A stretch of 64,000 nt of DNA from Pseudomonas sp. Irchel s3h14. Its GTDB lineage: Bacteria > Pseudomonadota > Gammaproteobacteria > Pseudomonadales > Pseudomonadaceae. Within the stretch, counting starts at the first letter, position 1. Each line of letters opens with the position of its first letter. The notes under the pieces are model-generated. The model was not told the DNA's origin. It saw nothing but the letters and a program-made list of their open reading frames with translations, and made no database searches. The position numbers and the translations under genes were made by a program. This document shows, in pieces, positions 1-13,209 of this stretch. Location: positions 124,001 to 188,000 of the forward strand of contig NZ_FYDJ01000001.1 in NCBI RefSeq assembly GCF_900187425.1, read 5' to 3'.

Positions 1-1
1 A

Positions 2-1042
2 TTCAGCGAGCGCGCGTTCCTTAATGACAAACTCGACCTCGCTCAGGCCGAGGCGATTGCCGACTTGATCGAGGCAAGTTCTGCACAGGCTGCACGAAAT
101 GCCCTGCGTTCCTTGCAGGGCGCATTCTCCGAGCGTGTGCATAACCTCACCGAGCAATTGATTGGCCTGCGCATCTATGTCGAAGCGGCGATCGACTTCC
201 CTGAAGAAGAAATCGACTTCCTCGCCGATGGTCATGTACTGAGCATGCTCGACAAAGTACGTGACGAGTTATCCACCGTACTACGGGAAGCCGGGCAGGG
301 TGCCTTGCTGCGTGACGGGATGACCGTGGTGATCGCCGGCCGGCCAAATGCCGGTAAATCCAGTCTGTTGAATGCACTGGCCGGTCGTGAAGCAGCGATC
401 GTCACCGAGATCGCCGGCACCACCCGGGACATTCTTCGTGAACATATCCACATCGATGGTATGCCGCTGCACGTGGTCGACACCGCTGGTCTGCGAGATA
501 CCGACGACCAGGTAGAAAAAATCGGTGTCGAACGGGCGCTGAAAGCAATCGGCGAGGCTGATCGAGTCCTGTTGGTGGTCGATGCAACCGCTCCTGAGGC
601 ACTTGATCCGTTCGCGTTATGGCCTGAATTTCTGGAAATCCGTCCCGATCCGGCGAAAGTCACGCTGATCCGAAACAAGGCAGACCTCACGGGCGAAGCC
701 ATTGCCCTGGAAGTCAGCGAGGATGGACACGTCACCATCAGCCTGAGCGCCAAATCTGCAGGTGAAGGGCTGGAATTACTGCGTGACCATCTCAAGGCCT
801 GCATGGGCTACGAACAGACCTCGGAAAGCAGCTTCAGTGCTCGCAGGCGTCACCTTGAAGCGTTGCGTCACGCCAGTGCTTCCCTTGAGCACGGCCGTGC
901 ACAGCTGACCCTGGCGGGAGCCGGTGAACTTTTAGCCGAGGATTTGCGACAAGCCCAACACGCTTTGGGTGAAATCACCGGTGCATTCAGCTCCGATGAC
1001 TTGCTGGGACGGATTTTTTCCAGCTTCTGTATCGGTAAATAG
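2..1042 (+). CDS. mnmE: tRNA modification GTPase MnmE (5' truncated by window edge)
   Basis: With MnmG this GTPase makes the 5-carboxymethylaminomethyl modification of U34 in certain tRNAs in the cytoplasm. The frame is open from base 2, so the N-terminal folate-binding part (about 110 of the usual 456 residues) lies outside the window. The visible part holds the helical domain with an inserted G domain: P-loop [14 protein letters not shown] switch, DTAG and NKAD. It ends in the diagnostic CIGK, whose Cys is needed for modification. The gene is followed by a hairpin terminator and by mnmG, its functional partner. Identity is secure. Confidence 0.98.
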   Translation, partial: FSERAFLNDKLDLAQAEAIADLIEASSAQAARNALRSLQGAFSERVHNLTEQLIGLRIYVEAAIDFPEEEIDFLADGHVLSMLDKVRDELSTVLREAGQGALLRDGMTVVIAGRPNAGKSSLLNALAGREAAIVTEIAGTTRDILREHIHIDGMPLHVVDTAGLRDTDDQVEKIGVERALKAIGEADRVLLVVDATAPEALDPFALWPEFLEIRPDPAKVTLIRNKADLTGEAIALEVSEDGHVTISLSAKSAGEGLELLRDHLKACMGYEQTSESSFSARRRHLEALRHASASLEHGRAQLTLAGAGELLAEDLRQAQHALGEITGAFSSDDLLGRIFSSFCIGK

Positions 1043-1592
1043 TCCTCCCGTTATCCACAGACAGGCCATTCGTGCCTGTCTGTTCCCTCCTTTTCTTGAA
1101 TTCTCTTCCAGTGCTGAGCAGATTCTTTCTGCTTGAGCGGATTTCCCGTGCCCTGGATTTGCTTATTCAGCAGTTTTCTGTGGATTAAGCCCTGTGAATA
1201 ACTGCCTCTAAGGGCAGTTGATAACAGGGCCTCAAAACTGAAGATAACCGCCCCTGTGGATAAGCACCCCTTTCATCCACAGGCTTAAACCGGTTATCCA
1301 AGGGCCTCCTTGGCACATGACCACAGGGTTTTGAATCTCTGTACATATTGAATATAAAGGCCTGTAGAGATCTATCCACAGAAATGTGGCTCAGTAGAAA
1401 TAAACATAAAAACAAAGATTTAATAAATTTCTTTCTTTTTAATTTCTATAACCGCGACTTCTCCACAGCTGGTTAAATTTTGTGCAAAGGGTTCTTTAGG
1501 AAGGGCGAAGTCCCTATACTTGCCGCCCAGGTCCAAAAACCTGAGCTCAAACTATTCCTGATTACCTAACTGAAGCAGGCACGAGGTGCGTG
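1043..1592. other. DnaA-box cluster with AT-rich stretch (origin-like intergenic region)
   Basis: This 550-bp gap carries perfect DnaA boxes at 1051-1059 (TTATCCACA) and 1255-1263 (TGTGGATAA). Near matches lie at 1179-1187, 1193-1201, 1273-1281, 1294-1302 and 1372-1380. From about 1396 to 1450 the sequence is almost pure A/T, resembling a DNA unwinding element. Known biology: the main Pseudomonas oriC lies next to dnaA, a few kb to the left of mnmE. This gap could therefore be a secondary origin-like region, a DnaA-titration site or a DnaA-controlled promoter for mnmG. No protein or RNA gene was recognised. Confidence 0.6.
1058..1095 (+). terminator. Probable Rho-independent terminator of mnmE
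   Basis: The arms CAGACAGGC (1058-1066) and GCCTGTCTG (1074-1082) form a perfect 9-bp stem with a 7-base loop. A pyrimidine-rich, partly T-rich tail follows. The hairpin starts 15 bp after the mnmE stop and overlaps the end of a TTATCCACA box at 1051-1059. Confidence 0.7.
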
Positions 1593-3491
1593 GTGGATTT
1601 CCCTTCCCGTTTTGAAGTGATCGTCATCGGCGGCGGTCATGCCGGTACCGAGGCAGCACTGGCCTCAGCACGTATGGGTGCAAAAACCCTGTTGCTGACG
1701 CATAACGTGGAAACCCTCGGTGCCATGAGTTGCAACCCCGCTATCGGTGGGATTGGCAAAAGCCATCTGGTCAAGGAAATCGATGCCCTCGGCGGCGCGA
1801 TGGCCATGGCTACCGATAAAGGCGGTATTCAATTTCGTGTATTGAACAGCCGCAAAGGCCCGGCCGTGCGTGCAACCCGCGCTCAGGCAGACCGGGTTCT
1901 GTACAAGGCAGCTGTCCGCGAAATCCTCGAAAACCAGCCGAACCTGTGGATATTTCAACAGGCCGCCGACGACCTGATCGTCGAGCAGGAACAAGTGCGC
2001 GGTGTTGTCACCCAAATGGGCCTGCGTTTCTTGGCGGATTCCGTGGTGTTGACCACTGGCACCTTCCTCGGTGGACTTATCCACATCGGAATGCAGAATT
2101 TTTCCGGTGGCCGTGCTGGTGATCCGCCGTCGATTGCCCTGGCTCACCGTCTGCGTGAATTGCCATTGCGTGTCGGTCGCCTGAAAACCGGTACGCCACC
2201 GCGTATCGACGGCCGTTCTGTGGATTTCTCGGTGATGACCGAGCAAGCAGGCGATACACCGATCCCGGTGATGTCGTTCATGGGTTCCAAAGAGCAACAT
2301 CCGAAACAGGTGAGCTGCTGGATAACCCACACGAACGCCCGTACCCACGAAATCATTGCCGCGAACCTCGATCGTTCGCCGATGTATTCCGATGCAGGTT
2401 TGATCGAAGGGATTGGTCCACGTTACTGCCCGTCGATTGAAGACAAGATCCACCGCTTTGCCGACAAGGAAAGCCATCAGGTCTTTATCGAACCGGAAGG
2501 CCTGACGACCAACGAGCTGTACCCGAACGGGATATCCACATCCCTGCCGTTCGACGTGCAATTGCAGATCGTGCAATCGATCCGCGGCATGGAAAACGCG
2601 CACATCGTTCGTCCGGGTTACGCCATCGAATACGACTACTTCGATCCGCGTGACCTGAAGTACAACCTGGAAACCAAAGTCATCGCCGGTCTGTTCTTCG
2701 CCGGGCAAATCAACGGCACCACCGGTTACGAAGAAGCCGGCGCCCAGGGTTTGCTGGCCGGGGCCAACGCCGCACTGCGTGCTCAGGGCAAAGATGCCTG
2801 GTGCCCGCGTCGCGACGAGGCGTACATCGGAGTGTTGGTCGACGACCTGATTACTCTGGGTACCCAGGAACCGTATCGGATGTTCACGTCCCGTGCCGAA
2901 TACCGTCTGATCCTGCGCGAAGACAACGCCGACCTGCGCTTGACCGAAAAAGGTCGCGAACTGGGTCTGGTGGACGACGCGCGTTGGGCTGCGTTCTGCA
3001 CCAAACGCGAAAGCATCACGCTGGAAGAGCAACGCCTGAAAAGTACTTGGGTTCGCCCGGGCACCGAGCAAGGCGATGCGATTTCCGAAAAGTTCGGCAC
3101 GCCGCTGACCCACGAATACAACTTGCTCAATCTGCTGAGCCGTCCGGAAATCGACTACGCTGGTCTGATCGCCGTGACCGGTGGTGGCGCAGAAGATCCA
3201 CAAGTCGCCGAGCAGGTCGAAATCAAGACCAAATACGCCGGTTATATCGATCGCCAGCAGGATGAAATCGCACGGCTGCGGGCCAGCGAAGACACAAAAC
3301 TGCCTGTGGATATCGATTACACGAACATTTCCGGTCTCTCCAAAGAGATCCAGAGCAAGCTCGGTGCGACCCGTCCAGAGACTTTGGGCCAGGCGTCGCG
3401 TATCCCGGGTGTGACGCCGGCAGCGATTTCGCTGTTGATGATTCATTTGAAAAAACGCGGCGCGGGCCGTCAGTTGGAGCAAAGCGCTTGA
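1593..3491 (+). CDS. mnmG: tRNA uridine-5-carboxymethylaminomethyl modification enzyme MnmG (GidA)
   Basis: FAD-dependent partner of MnmE in modification of tRNA U34. The N-terminus shows the dinucleotide-binding motif [10 protein letters not shown], followed by the conserved [10 protein letters not shown] segment. The length (632 aa) fits the family. Two GTG codons lie in tandem at 1590 and 1593. I chose 1593 because GAGGT at 1583-1587 then sits 5 bases upstream and the protein begins MDFPSRF as in relatives. The stop overlaps the TTG start of rsmG, so the two are translationally coupled. Confidence 0.97.
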   Translation: MDFPSRFEVIVIGGGHAGTEAALASARMGAKTLLLTHNVETLGAMSCNPAIGGIGKSHLVKEIDALGGAMAMATDKGGIQFRVLNSRKGPAVRATRAQADRVLYKAAVREILENQPNLWIFQQAADDLIVEQEQVRGVVTQMGLRFLADSVVLTTGTFLGGLIHIGMQNFSGGRAGDPPSIALAHRLRELPLRVGRLKTGTPPRIDGRSVDFSVMTEQAGDTPIPVMSFMGSKEQHPKQVSCWITHTNARTHEIIAANLDRSPMYSDAGLIEGIGPRYCPSIEDKIHRFADKESHQVFIEPEGLTTNELYPNGISTSLPFDVQLQIVQSIRGMENAHIVRPGYAIEYDYFDPRDLKYNLETKVIAGLFFAGQINGTTGYEEAGAQGLLAGANAALRAQGKDAWCPRRDEAYIGVLVDDLITLGTQEPYRMFTSRAEYRLILREDNADLRLTEKGRELGLVDDARWAAFCTKRESITLEEQRLKSTWVRPGTEQGDAISEKFGTPLTHEYNLLNLLSRPEIDYAGLIAVTGGGAEDPQVAEQVEIKTKYAGYIDRQQDEIARLRASEDTKLPVDIDYTNISGLSKEIQSKLGATRPETLGQASRIPGVTPAAISLLMIHLKKRGAGRQLEQSA

Positions 3492-4132
3492 GTTCGTTGG
3501 TCACCTCGCAACACGCAGAAGAGTTATCCACAGGTGCTCGCCAGCTCGGTGTCACGCTGACAGAAACCCAGCATGCCCAGCTGCTGGGTTATCTGGCCCT
3601 GTTGATAAAATGGAACAAAGCTTACAACCTGACTGCCGTACGCGATCCGGATGAAATGGTTTCCCGTCACTTGCTCGATAGTTTGAGCGTGATGTCGTTC
3701 GTCGAAAACGGTCGCTGGCTGGACGTCGGCAGCGGTGGCGGCATGCCGGGTATTCCGTTGGCCATCCTGTTTCCAGAGTCCCAAGTGACCTGCCTCGACA
3801 GCAACGGCAAGAAAACCCGCTTCCTGACCCAGGTCAAACTCGAACTCAAACTGGATAACCTGCAAGTTATCCACAGTCGCGTCGAAGCTTTTCAGCCTGA
3901 TCAGCCATTCAACGGGATCATTTCCCGGGCGTTCAGCAGCATGGAGAACTTCAGCAACTGGACTCGCCACCTCGGCGACACCGAAACACGTTGGCTGGCA
4001 ATGAAGGGCGTTCATCCCGCCGATGAGCTGGTAGCATTGCCGGCAGACTTCCACCTCGATAGCGAACACGCCCTGGCCGTACCCGGTTGCCAAGGCCAAC
4101 GCCATCTGCTGATACTGCGCCGCACGGCATGA
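3488..4132 (+). CDS. rsmG: 16S rRNA (guanine-527 N7) methyltransferase RsmG (GidB)
   Basis: SAM-dependent methyltransferase that makes m7G527 in 16S rRNA; loss of the family causes low-level streptomycin resistance. Its length is 214 aa. The SAM-binding loop [15 protein letters not shown] is clear, followed by the acidic strand end CLDSNGKK. The TTG start at 3488 overlaps the mnmG stop by four bases. Two perfect DnaA boxes lie inside the gene, at 3524-3532 and 3867-3875, so origin-related signals continue into coding sequence here. Confidence 0.97.
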   Translation: MSSLVTSQHAEELSTGARQLGVTLTETQHAQLLGYLALLIKWNKAYNLTAVRDPDEMVSRHLLDSLSVMSFVENGRWLDVGSGGGMPGIPLAILFPESQVTCLDSNGKKTRFLTQVKLELKLDNLQVIHSRVEAFQPDQPFNGIISRAFSSMENFSNWTRHLGDTETRWLAMKGVHPADELVALPADFHLDSEHALAVPGCQGQRHLLILRRTA

Positions 4133-4150
4133 TTGGGAACACAAGCAAGA

Positions 4151-4948
4151 ATGGCTAAGGTATTCGCGATAGCGAACCAAAAGGGTGGTGTGGGCAAGAC
4201 CACCACCTGTATCAACCTCGCAGCTTCCCTGGTCGCTACCAAGCGCCGGGTGCTGTTGATCGATCTCGATCCACAGGGCAACGCCACCATGGGTAGCGGT
4301 GTGGATAAACACGGCCTGGAAAACTCGGTCTATGACCTGCTGATCGGCGAATGCGATCTGGCCCAGGCCATGCACTATTCCGAGCACGGTGGTTACCAAC
4401 TGCTGCCGGCCAACCGCGACCTGACCGCGGCCGAAGTGGTTCTGCTGGAAATGCAGATGAAGGAAAGCCGCCTGCGCAGCGCGTTGGCGCCGATCCGTGA
4501 AAACTACGATTACATTTTGATCGACTGTCCGCCGTCGTTGTCGATGCTCACGCTGAACGCTTTGGTCGCCGCTGATGGGGTGATTATCCCCATGCAGTGC
4601 GAGTACTTCGCGCTCGAAGGTTTGAGCGACCTTGTGGATAACATCAAGCGCATCGCTGAGTTGCTGAACCCGAACCTGAAAGTCGAAGGCCTGTTGCGGA
4701 CCATGTATGACCCGCGCCTGAGCCTGATGAACGATGTTTCGGCGCAGCTCAAGGAACACTTCGGCGAGCAGCTCTACGACACGGTGATTCCGCGCAACAT
4801 CCGCCTGGCCGAAGCACCAAGCTATGGCATGCCGGCACTGGCGTATGACAAATCATCGCGGGGCGCCATTGCCTATCTGGCATTGGCGGGCGAGATGGTT
4901 CGTCGTCAACGCAAAAACTCACGCACTGCCGCTGCTCAGGCAACTTAA
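4151..4948 (+). CDS. parA: Chromosome partitioning ATPase ParA (Soj)
   Basis: Walker-type ATPase that binds nucleoid DNA and moves ParB-parS complexes during origin segregation. The deviant Walker A motif KGGVGKTT is near residue 11, and the phosphate-binding segment DCPPSLSMLT follows further on. The 265-aa length and start MAKVFAIANQKGG are typical. I chose ATG 4151 over a TTG at 4133 because family members begin at this point. It is followed after 9 bases by parB. Perfect DnaA boxes occur at 4300-4308 and 4633-4641 within the gene. Confidence 0.97.
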   Translation: MAKVFAIANQKGGVGKTTTCINLAASLVATKRRVLLIDLDPQGNATMGSGVDKHGLENSVYDLLIGECDLAQAMHYSEHGGYQLLPANRDLTAAEVVLLEMQMKESRLRSALAPIRENYDYILIDCPPSLSMLTLNALVAADGVIIPMQCEYFALEGLSDLVDNIKRIAELLNPNLKVEGLLRTMYDPRLSLMNDVSAQLKEHFGEQLYDTVIPRNIRLAEAPSYGMPALAYDKSSRGAIAYLALAGEMVRRQRKNSRTAAAQAT

Positions 4949-4957
4949 GGAATCCCC

Positions 4958-5830
4958 ATGGCCGTCAAGAAACGAGGTCTCGGACGTGGACTGGATGCAC
5001 TGCTGAGTGGTCCGACTGTCAGCTCGCTGGAAGAACTAGCGGTGCAGGCTGATCAGCGTGAGCTGCAGCACCTGCCCCTGGACCTGATCCAGCGCGGCAA
5101 GTACCAGCCGCGTCGGGACATGGACCCTCAGGCGCTGGAAGAGCTGGCGCAGTCGATCAAGGCTCAGGGCGTGATGCAGCCGATCGTGGTTCGTCCGATT
5201 GGCAGCGGTCGCTTCGAAATCATCGCCGGTGAACGCCGCTGGCGCGCCAGCCAGCAGGCCGGCCAGGAAACTATCCCGGCGATGGTTCGCGATGTGCCGG
5301 ATGAAACCGCGATCGCCATGGCGCTGATCGAGAACATCCAGCGCGAAGACCTCAACCCGATCGAAGAAGCGGTGGCTTTGCAGCGTTTGCAGCAGGAATT
5401 CCAGCTGACGCAGCAACAAGTGGCTGAAGCCGTGGGCAAATCCCGCGTGACCGTGGCCAACCTGCTACGCTTGATCGCGTTGCCGGAAGTAATCAAAACC
5501 ATGCTGTCCCACGGCGACCTGGAAATGGGTCATGCCCGTGCTTTGCTCGGTTTACCGGAAAATCAACAGGTTGAAGGGGCGCGACACGTTGTCGCACGGG
5601 GGCTGACTGTACGCCAGACTGAAGCACTGGTTCGCCAGTGGTTGAGTGGCAAACAGGAACCTGCTGAACCGGTAAAGCCGGACCCGGATATCGCTCGACT
5701 CGAACAGCGTCTGGCTGAGCGCCTAGGCTCTGCGGTGCAGATTCGCCACGGGAAAAAGGGGAAGGGGCAGTTGGTGATCGGTTACAACTCCCTGGATGAG
5801 CTTCAAGGTGTACTTGCACACATCCGCTGA
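4958..5830 (+). CDS. parB: Chromosome partitioning protein ParB (Spo0J)
   Basis: CTP-dependent DNA clamp that loads at parS sites and, with ParA, segregates the origin. In order the protein shows the ParA-stimulating N-terminus (KKRGLGRGLDALL), the CTP-binding domain with GERRWRAS and ENIQREDLNPIEEA, a helix-turn-helix (LTQQQVAEAVGKSRVTVANL, near residues 150-170) and a C-terminal dimerisation segment. Length is 290 aa. Two palindromes matching its expected target GTTCCACGTGGAAC occur in this window at 30586-30599 and 42763-42776. Confidence 0.97.
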   Translation: MAVKKRGLGRGLDALLSGPTVSSLEELAVQADQRELQHLPLDLIQRGKYQPRRDMDPQALEELAQSIKAQGVMQPIVVRPIGSGRFEIIAGERRWRASQQAGQETIPAMVRDVPDETAIAMALIENIQREDLNPIEEAVALQRLQQEFQLTQQQVAEAVGKSRVTVANLLRLIALPEVIKTMLSHGDLEMGHARALLGLPENQQVEGARHVVARGLTVRQTEALVRQWLSGKQEPAEPVKPDPDIARLEQRLAERLGSAVQIRHGKKGKGQLVIGYNSLDELQGVLAHIR

Positions 5831-5875
5831 AACATTTCCTCATGTAGCGTGCAGTCGGAAATCACTACCTGACAG

Positions 5876-5904
5876 TTGAATAGGGGCAGAACCGCCCCTA
5901 TACT
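5876..5904 (+). promoter_or_regulatory. Sigma-70 promoter of the ATP synthase operon
   Basis: TTGAAT at 5876-5881 and TATACT at 5899-5904 are separated by exactly 17 bases, a near-consensus sigma-70 promoter 74 bp before atpI. An inverted repeat TAGGGGC (5881-5887) / GCCCCTA (5894-5900) fills the spacer and overlaps both elements, so it could act as an operator or simply as structure. The assignment rests on sequence only. Confidence 0.7.
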
Positions 5905-5977
5905 CTGCGCGCATTTTGTCGGCACAAATTATGCCAAGTTATTGAATTCTGGCAGCCGATCATTGGGGAGCAAAACG

Positions 5978-7660
<1,683 letters not shown>

Positions 7661-7662
<2 letters not shown>

Positions 7663-7684
7663 TTACTCGAACCTTCGAGTAATT
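7661..7684 (+). other. Intercistronic hairpin after atpE
   Basis: AATTACTCGAA (7661-7671) and TTCGAGTAATT (7674-7684) form a perfect 11-bp stem with a 2-base gap, overlapping the atpE stop codon. There is no T-tract, and atpF follows at 7719, so this is more likely an mRNA-stabilising or processing structure than a terminator. Confidence 0.65.
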
Positions 7685-7718
7685 GGTGTGATGTGCAACG
7701 AACGAGCGAGGTGTTGGC

Positions 7719-8189
7719 GTGAACATTAATGCAACCCTGATTGGCCAGTCCGTTGCGTTCTTCATTTTTGTACTGTTTTGCATGAAGTTCGTGTGGCCTC
7801 CGGTCATCGCGGCTTTGCACGAACGTCAGAAGAAGATCGCGGATGGACTGGACGCTGCCGCCCGAGCAGCTCGCGACCTGGAGTTGGCCCAAGATAAAGC
7901 GGGTCAACAACTGCGCGAAGCAAAAGCTCAGGCAGCCGAAATCATTGAGCAAGCCAAGAAACGCGGTAACCAGATCGTCGAAGAGGCTGTTGAAAAAGCC
8001 CGTATCGACGCTGACCGTGTGAAGGTTCAGGCTCAGGCCGAGATCGAGCAGGAACTGAACAGTGTCAAAGACGCGCTGCGTGCCCAATTGGGTGCTCTGG
8101 CCGTTGGCGGCGCCGAGAAGATCCTGGGTGCCACAATCGATCAAAACGCGCACGCGGAGCTGGTAAACAAACTGGCTGCTGAAATTTAA
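7719..8189 (+). CDS. atpF: ATP synthase F0 subunit b
   Basis: Peripheral stalk protein that anchors F1 to the membrane. The 156-aa product has one N-terminal transmembrane helix (residues 1-28) followed by a long charged coiled coil rich in Ala, Glu and Gln, with the characteristic W-P-P-V motif just after the membrane segment. The start codon is GTG at 7719, preceded by GCGAGG. It lies between atpE and atpH in the standard order. Confidence 0.98.
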   Translation: MNINATLIGQSVAFFIFVLFCMKFVWPPVIAALHERQKKIADGLDAAARAARDLELAQDKAGQQLREAKAQAAEIIEQAKKRGNQIVEEAVEKARIDADRVKVQAQAEIEQELNSVKDALRAQLGALAVGGAEKILGATIDQNAHAELVNKLAAEI

Positions 8190-8201
8190 GCGAGGGCGAT
8201 C

Positions 8202-8738
8202 ATGGCAGAATTGACCACGTTGGCCCGACCTTACGCTAAGGCAGCCTTCGAGCACGCCCAGGCCCACCAGCAACTGGCCTCTTGGTCAGCCATGCTCGGC
8301 CTGGCTGCAGCAGTGTCGCAAGACGACACCATGCAGCGCGTGCTCAAGGCCCCGCGACTGACGAGCGCAGACAAGGCCGCCACGTTTATTGACGTGTGCG
8401 GCGACAAGTTTGATGTGAAGGCACAGAACTTCATTAACGTCGTTGCCGAAAACGACCGTCTCCCGCTGTTGCCGGAGATCGCCGCTCTGTTTGACCTGTA
8501 CAAGGCCGAACAAGAGAAATCGGTAGACGTTGAAGTCACCAGTGCTTTTGCATTGAACCAAGAACAGCAAGACAAACTCGCCAAGGTTCTCAGTGCACGA
8601 CTCAACCGGGAAGTGCGCCTGCAAGTCGAGGAAGACAAATCCCTTATTGGGGGCATTGTCATCCGCGCCGGCGACCTGGTAATCGATGGCTCGGTTCGCG
8701 GCAAACTCGCGAACCTTGCCGAAGCATTGAAATCTTGA
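8202..8738 (+). CDS. atpH: ATP synthase F1 subunit delta
   Basis: Links the top of the alpha3beta3 hexamer to subunit b (the bacterial OSCP). The 178-aa protein begins [19 protein letters not shown] and ends with the conserved region [22 protein letters not shown] (in part), both diagnostic of the family. It starts 12 bases after atpF with no hairpin between them, and atpA follows after 21 bases. Confidence 0.97.
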   Translation: MAELTTLARPYAKAAFEHAQAHQQLASWSAMLGLAAAVSQDDTMQRVLKAPRLTSADKAATFIDVCGDKFDVKAQNFINVVAENDRLPLLPEIAALFDLYKAEQEKSVDVEVTSAFALNQEQQDKLAKVLSARLNREVRLQVEEDKSLIGGIVIRAGDLVIDGSVRGKLANLAEALKS

Positions 8739-8759
8739 GTTTGAAGGGGCAGCAGAGCA

Positions 8760-10304
8760 ATGCAGCAACTCAATCCTTCCGAAATAAGTGAAATTATCAA
8801 GGGCCGCATCGACAAGCTCGATGTGACCTCCCAAGCCCGTAACGAAGGCACTGTCGTCAGCGTATCTGACGGTATCGTGCGGATTCACGGTCTGGCCGAC
8901 GTAATGTACGGCGAGATGATCGAGTTTCCGGGCGGCGTCTTCGGTATGGCTCTCAACCTGGAGCAAGACTCCGTAGGTGCCGTTGTATTGGGCTCTTACC
9001 AGTCTCTGGCTGAAGGCATGAGCGCCAAGTGCACTGGCCGCATCCTCGAAGTTCCGGTTGGTAAGGAACTGCTGGGTCGCGTAGTCGACGCACTGGGTAA
9101 CCCAGTTGACGGCAAAGGTCCGCTGAACAACACCGAGACCGATGCGGTCGAGAAAGTTGCTCCAGGCGTGATCTGGCGTAAGTCGGTAGACCAGCCTGTA
9201 CAGACTGGCTACAAGGCTGTCGATGCCATGATTCCTGTCGGCCGTGGCCAGCGTGAGCTGATCATCGGTGACCGTCAGATCGGTAAAACCGCTCTGGCGA
9301 TCGACGCGATCATCAACCAGAAAAACAGCGGTATTTTCTGCGTCTACGTAGCGATCGGTCAGAAACAATCGACCATCGCTAACGTGGTTCGCAAGCTGGA
9401 AGAAAACGGCGCACTGGCTAACACCATCGTCGTTGCCGCGAGCGCTTCGGAATCTGCAGCACTGCAGTTCCTGGCACCGTACTCCGGTTGCACCATGGGT
9501 GAATTCTTCCGCGACCGCGGTGAAGACGCGCTGATCGTTTATGACGATCTGTCCAAGCAAGCAGTGGCTTACCGCCAGATTTCCCTGCTGCTGCGCCGTC
9601 CACCAGGCCGTGAAGCTTACCCAGGCGACGTGTTCTATCTCCACTCCCGTCTGCTGGAGCGCGCATCCCGCGTTTCGGAAGAGTACGTAGAGAAGTTCAC
9701 CAACGGCGCAGTGACCGGCAAAACCGGTTCCCTGACCGCACTGCCGATCATCGAAACCCAGGCTGGCGACGTTTCCGCGTTCGTTCCGACCAACGTGATT
9801 TCCATCACCGACGGTCAGATCTTCCTGGAATCGGCCATGTTCAACTCCGGGATCCGTCCTGCTGTGAACGCCGGTGTTTCGGTATCCCGTGTGGGTGGTG
9901 CCGCTCAGACCAAGATCATCAAGAAGCTCTCCGGTGGTATCCGTACCGCTCTGGCTCAGTACCGTGAACTGGCGGCATTCGCCCAGTTCGCTTCTGACCT
10001 GGACGAAGCGACCCGTAAGCAACTTGAGCATGGTCAGCGCGTTACCGAGCTGATGAAGCAGAAGCAATACGCACCAATGTCGATCGCTGACATGGCGCTG
10101 TCGCTGTATGCCGCTGAGCGTGGGTTCCTGACTGACGTTGAAATCGCCAAGATCGGCAGCTTCGAACAAGCGCTGATTGCTTTCTTCAACCGCGATCACG
10201 CCGATTTGATGGCGAAGATCAACGTGAAGGGTGACTTCAATGACGAAATCGACGCTGGCATGAAAGCCGGTATCGAGAAGTTCAAGGCCACCCAAACCTG
10301 GTAA
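8760..10304 (+). CDS. atpA: ATP synthase F1 subunit alpha
   Basis: Non-catalytic nucleotide-binding subunit, three copies per F1. The 514-aa product has the beta-barrel N-domain, the P-loop GDRQIGKTA (near residue 169), the signature [14 protein letters not shown] and a helical C-terminal domain. A GC-rich hairpin with a GCAA loop follows the stop. The gene is full length with no anomalies. Confidence 0.99.
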   Translation: MQQLNPSEISEIIKGRIDKLDVTSQARNEGTVVSVSDGIVRIHGLADVMYGEMIEFPGGVFGMALNLEQDSVGAVVLGSYQSLAEGMSAKCTGRILEVPVGKELLGRVVDALGNPVDGKGPLNNTETDAVEKVAPGVIWRKSVDQPVQTGYKAVDAMIPVGRGQRELIIGDRQIGKTALAIDAIINQKNSGIFCVYVAIGQKQSTIANVVRKLEENGALANTIVVAASASESAALQFLAPYSGCTMGEFFRDRGEDALIVYDDLSKQAVAYRQISLLLRRPPGREAYPGDVFYLHSRLLERASRVSEEYVEKFTNGAVTGKTGSLTALPIIETQAGDVSAFVPTNVISITDGQIFLESAMFNSGIRPAVNAGVSVSRVGGAAQTKIIKKLSGGIRTALAQYRELAAFAQFASDLDEATRKQLEHGQRVTELMKQKQYAPMSIADMALSLYAAERGFLTDVEIAKIGSFEQALIAFFNRDHADLMAKINVKGDFNDEIDAGMKAGIEKFKATQTW

Positions 10305-10309
10305 GCCGC

Positions 10310-10333
10310 AGCGGGAGCCGCAAGGCTCCCGCT
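10310..10333 (+). other. Intercistronic hairpin after atpA
   Basis: AGCGGGAGCC (10310-10319) pairs perfectly with GGCTCCCGCT (10324-10333) around a GCAA tetraloop, 6 bases after the atpA stop. No T-run follows and atpG starts at 10355. It is likely an RNA stability or partial-termination element. Confidence 0.65.
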
Positions 10334-10354
10334 TGCTAACCTGATAGGTGTTAC

Positions 10355-11215
10355 ATGGCAGGCGCAAAAGAGATTCGCAGTAAGATTGCGAGCATCAAAA
10401 GCACGCAAAAGATTACCAGCGCCATGGAAAAAGTGGCGGTCAGTAAAATGCGCAAGGCACAAATGCGCATGGCTGCTAGCCGTCCTTACGCGGAGCGCAT
10501 CCGCCAGGTTATTGGTCATTTGGCCAACGCCAACCCGGAGTATCGCCACCCCTTCATGATCGAGCGTGAAATCAAGCGCGTCGGTTATGTCGTAGTGAGC
10601 AGTGACCGTGGTCTGTGTGGTGGCTTGAACACCAACCTGTTCAAGGCCCTGGTCAAGGACATGGCGGTAAACCGCGAAAACGGCGTCGAGATCGATCTGT
10701 GTGTTGTTGGTAGCAAGGGTGCGGCTTTCTTCCGCAACTTCGGCGGTAACGTCGTTGCAGCTATCAGCCACCTGGGTGAAGAGCCGTCGATCAATGATCT
10801 GATTGGCAGCGTCAAGGTGATGCTGGATGCCTACCTGGACGGCCGTATTGATCGCCTGTCCGTGGTGTCCAACAAGTTCGTCAACACCATGACGCAATTG
10901 CCTACCGTGGAGCAGTTGATTCCACTGGTGGCAACCGCAGATAAAGAACTCAAGCACCACTGGGACTATCTCTACGAACCGGATGCCAAAGAGCTGCTTG
11001 ACGGCTTGATGGTCCGCTACGTCGAGTCGCAGGTCTACCAGGCGGTGGTCGAGAACAACGCGGCTGAACAAGCTGCGCGGATGATCGCGATGAAGAACGC
11101 TACCGACAACGCCGGTGATTTGATCAGCGATTTGCAGCTGGTCTACAACAAGGCGCGTCAGGCTGCGATCACCCAAGAGATCTCGGAAATCGTCGGCGGC
11201 GCTGCCGCGGTTTAA
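10355..11215 (+). CDS. atpG: ATP synthase F1 subunit gamma
   Basis: Central rotor shaft of F1, one copy per complex. The 286-aa product begins [20 protein letters not shown] and has the conserved [10 protein letters not shown] segment. It ends with the helix containing the family signature near [19 protein letters not shown]. It follows atpA by 50 bases and precedes atpD by 27 bases; that second gap has no hairpin. Confidence 0.98.
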   Translation: MAGAKEIRSKIASIKSTQKITSAMEKVAVSKMRKAQMRMAASRPYAERIRQVIGHLANANPEYRHPFMIEREIKRVGYVVVSSDRGLCGGLNTNLFKALVKDMAVNRENGVEIDLCVVGSKGAAFFRNFGGNVVAAISHLGEEPSINDLIGSVKVMLDAYLDGRIDRLSVVSNKFVNTMTQLPTVEQLIPLVATADKELKHHWDYLYEPDAKELLDGLMVRYVESQVYQAVVENNAAEQAARMIAMKNATDNAGDLISDLQLVYNKARQAAITQEISEIVGGAAAV

Positions 11216-12622
<1,407 letters not shown>

Positions 12623-12627
12623 TCCCG

Positions 12628-12645
12628 GCGCCCGGCAACGGGCGC
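12628..12645 (+). other. Intercistronic hairpin after atpD
   Basis: GCGCCCG (12628-12634) and CGGGCGC (12639-12645) flank a GCAA tetraloop just after the atpD stop. Its design matches the hairpin after atpA. atpC starts at 12668, so this is not the operon terminator. Confidence 0.6.
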
Positions 12646-12667
12646 TAATTTAGGTTGAGGCAATCAG

Positions 12668-13093
12668 ATGGCTATGACAGTCCATTGCGATATCGTCAGC
12701 GCGGAAGGGGAAATCTTCTCCGGCCTGGTCGAGATGGTGGTTGCGCACGGTGCACTGGGTGATCTTGGTATCGCTCTGGGTCACGCGCCGCTGATCACTA
12801 ATCTCAAGCCGGGCCCGATCCGCCTGATCAAGCAGGGCGGGGAAGAGGAGGTGTATTACATCTCTGGCGGTTTCCTCGAGGTTCAGCCGAACATGGTCAA
12901 GGTACTTGCCGACACTGTGCAACGTGCTGCCGACCTGGACGAAGCCTCCGCTCAGGAAGCCGTTAAGGCTGCCGAGAAGGCCTTGCATGACCGTGGTGCA
13001 GAATTCGATTACGGTTCTGCCGCCGCACGTCTGGCCGAGGCCGCAGCTCAGCTGCGCACCGTCCAGCAGATCCGCAAGAAGTTCGGCCACTAA
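12668..13093 (+). CDS. atpC: ATP synthase F1 subunit epsilon
   Basis: Small rotor subunit that inhibits ATP hydrolysis through its C-terminal helices. The 141-aa product has the N-terminal beta-sandwich ([27 protein letters not shown]) and a two-helix C-terminal tail rich in Ala and Glu. It is the last gene of the operon and is followed 28 bases later by a strong terminator. Confidence 0.97.
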   Translation: MAMTVHCDIVSAEGEIFSGLVEMVVAHGALGDLGIALGHAPLITNLKPGPIRLIKQGGEEEVYYISGGFLEVQPNMVKVLADTVQRAADLDEASAQEAVKAAEKALHDRGAEFDYGSAAARLAEAAAQLRTVQQIRKKFGH

Positions 13094-13121
13094 TAGGCCA
13101 CTGCTTGTTGTGTGATTGATT

Positions 13122-13152
13122 AAAAAGGGTAGCCTCGGCTACCCTTTTTTCT
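13122..13152 (+). terminator. Rho-independent terminator of the atp operon
   Basis: AAAAAGGGTAGCC (13122-13134) pairs with GGCTACCCTTTTT, giving a GC-rich stem with a 2-base apex and a run of six Ts (13145-13150). It lies 28 bp after atpC and has the textbook form. Confidence 0.92.
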
Positions 13153-13209
13153 TTTTAGATATTCATAACCTGGTCGCAGCCGCTGACCACCCAGGATTGG
13201 TAGCCAGTC

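Noticed and set aside
1665..3482. Long open frame on the minus strand opposite mnmG
   Set aside because: No domain match, skewed composition typical of antisense to a high-GC gene, and full overlap with a certain gene.
8286..10367. Open frame of 693 codons on the minus strand opposite atpH, atpA and the start of atpG
   Set aside because: Overlaps three certain genes; the translation is Val/His/Gln rich and matches nothing known. It results from codon bias.
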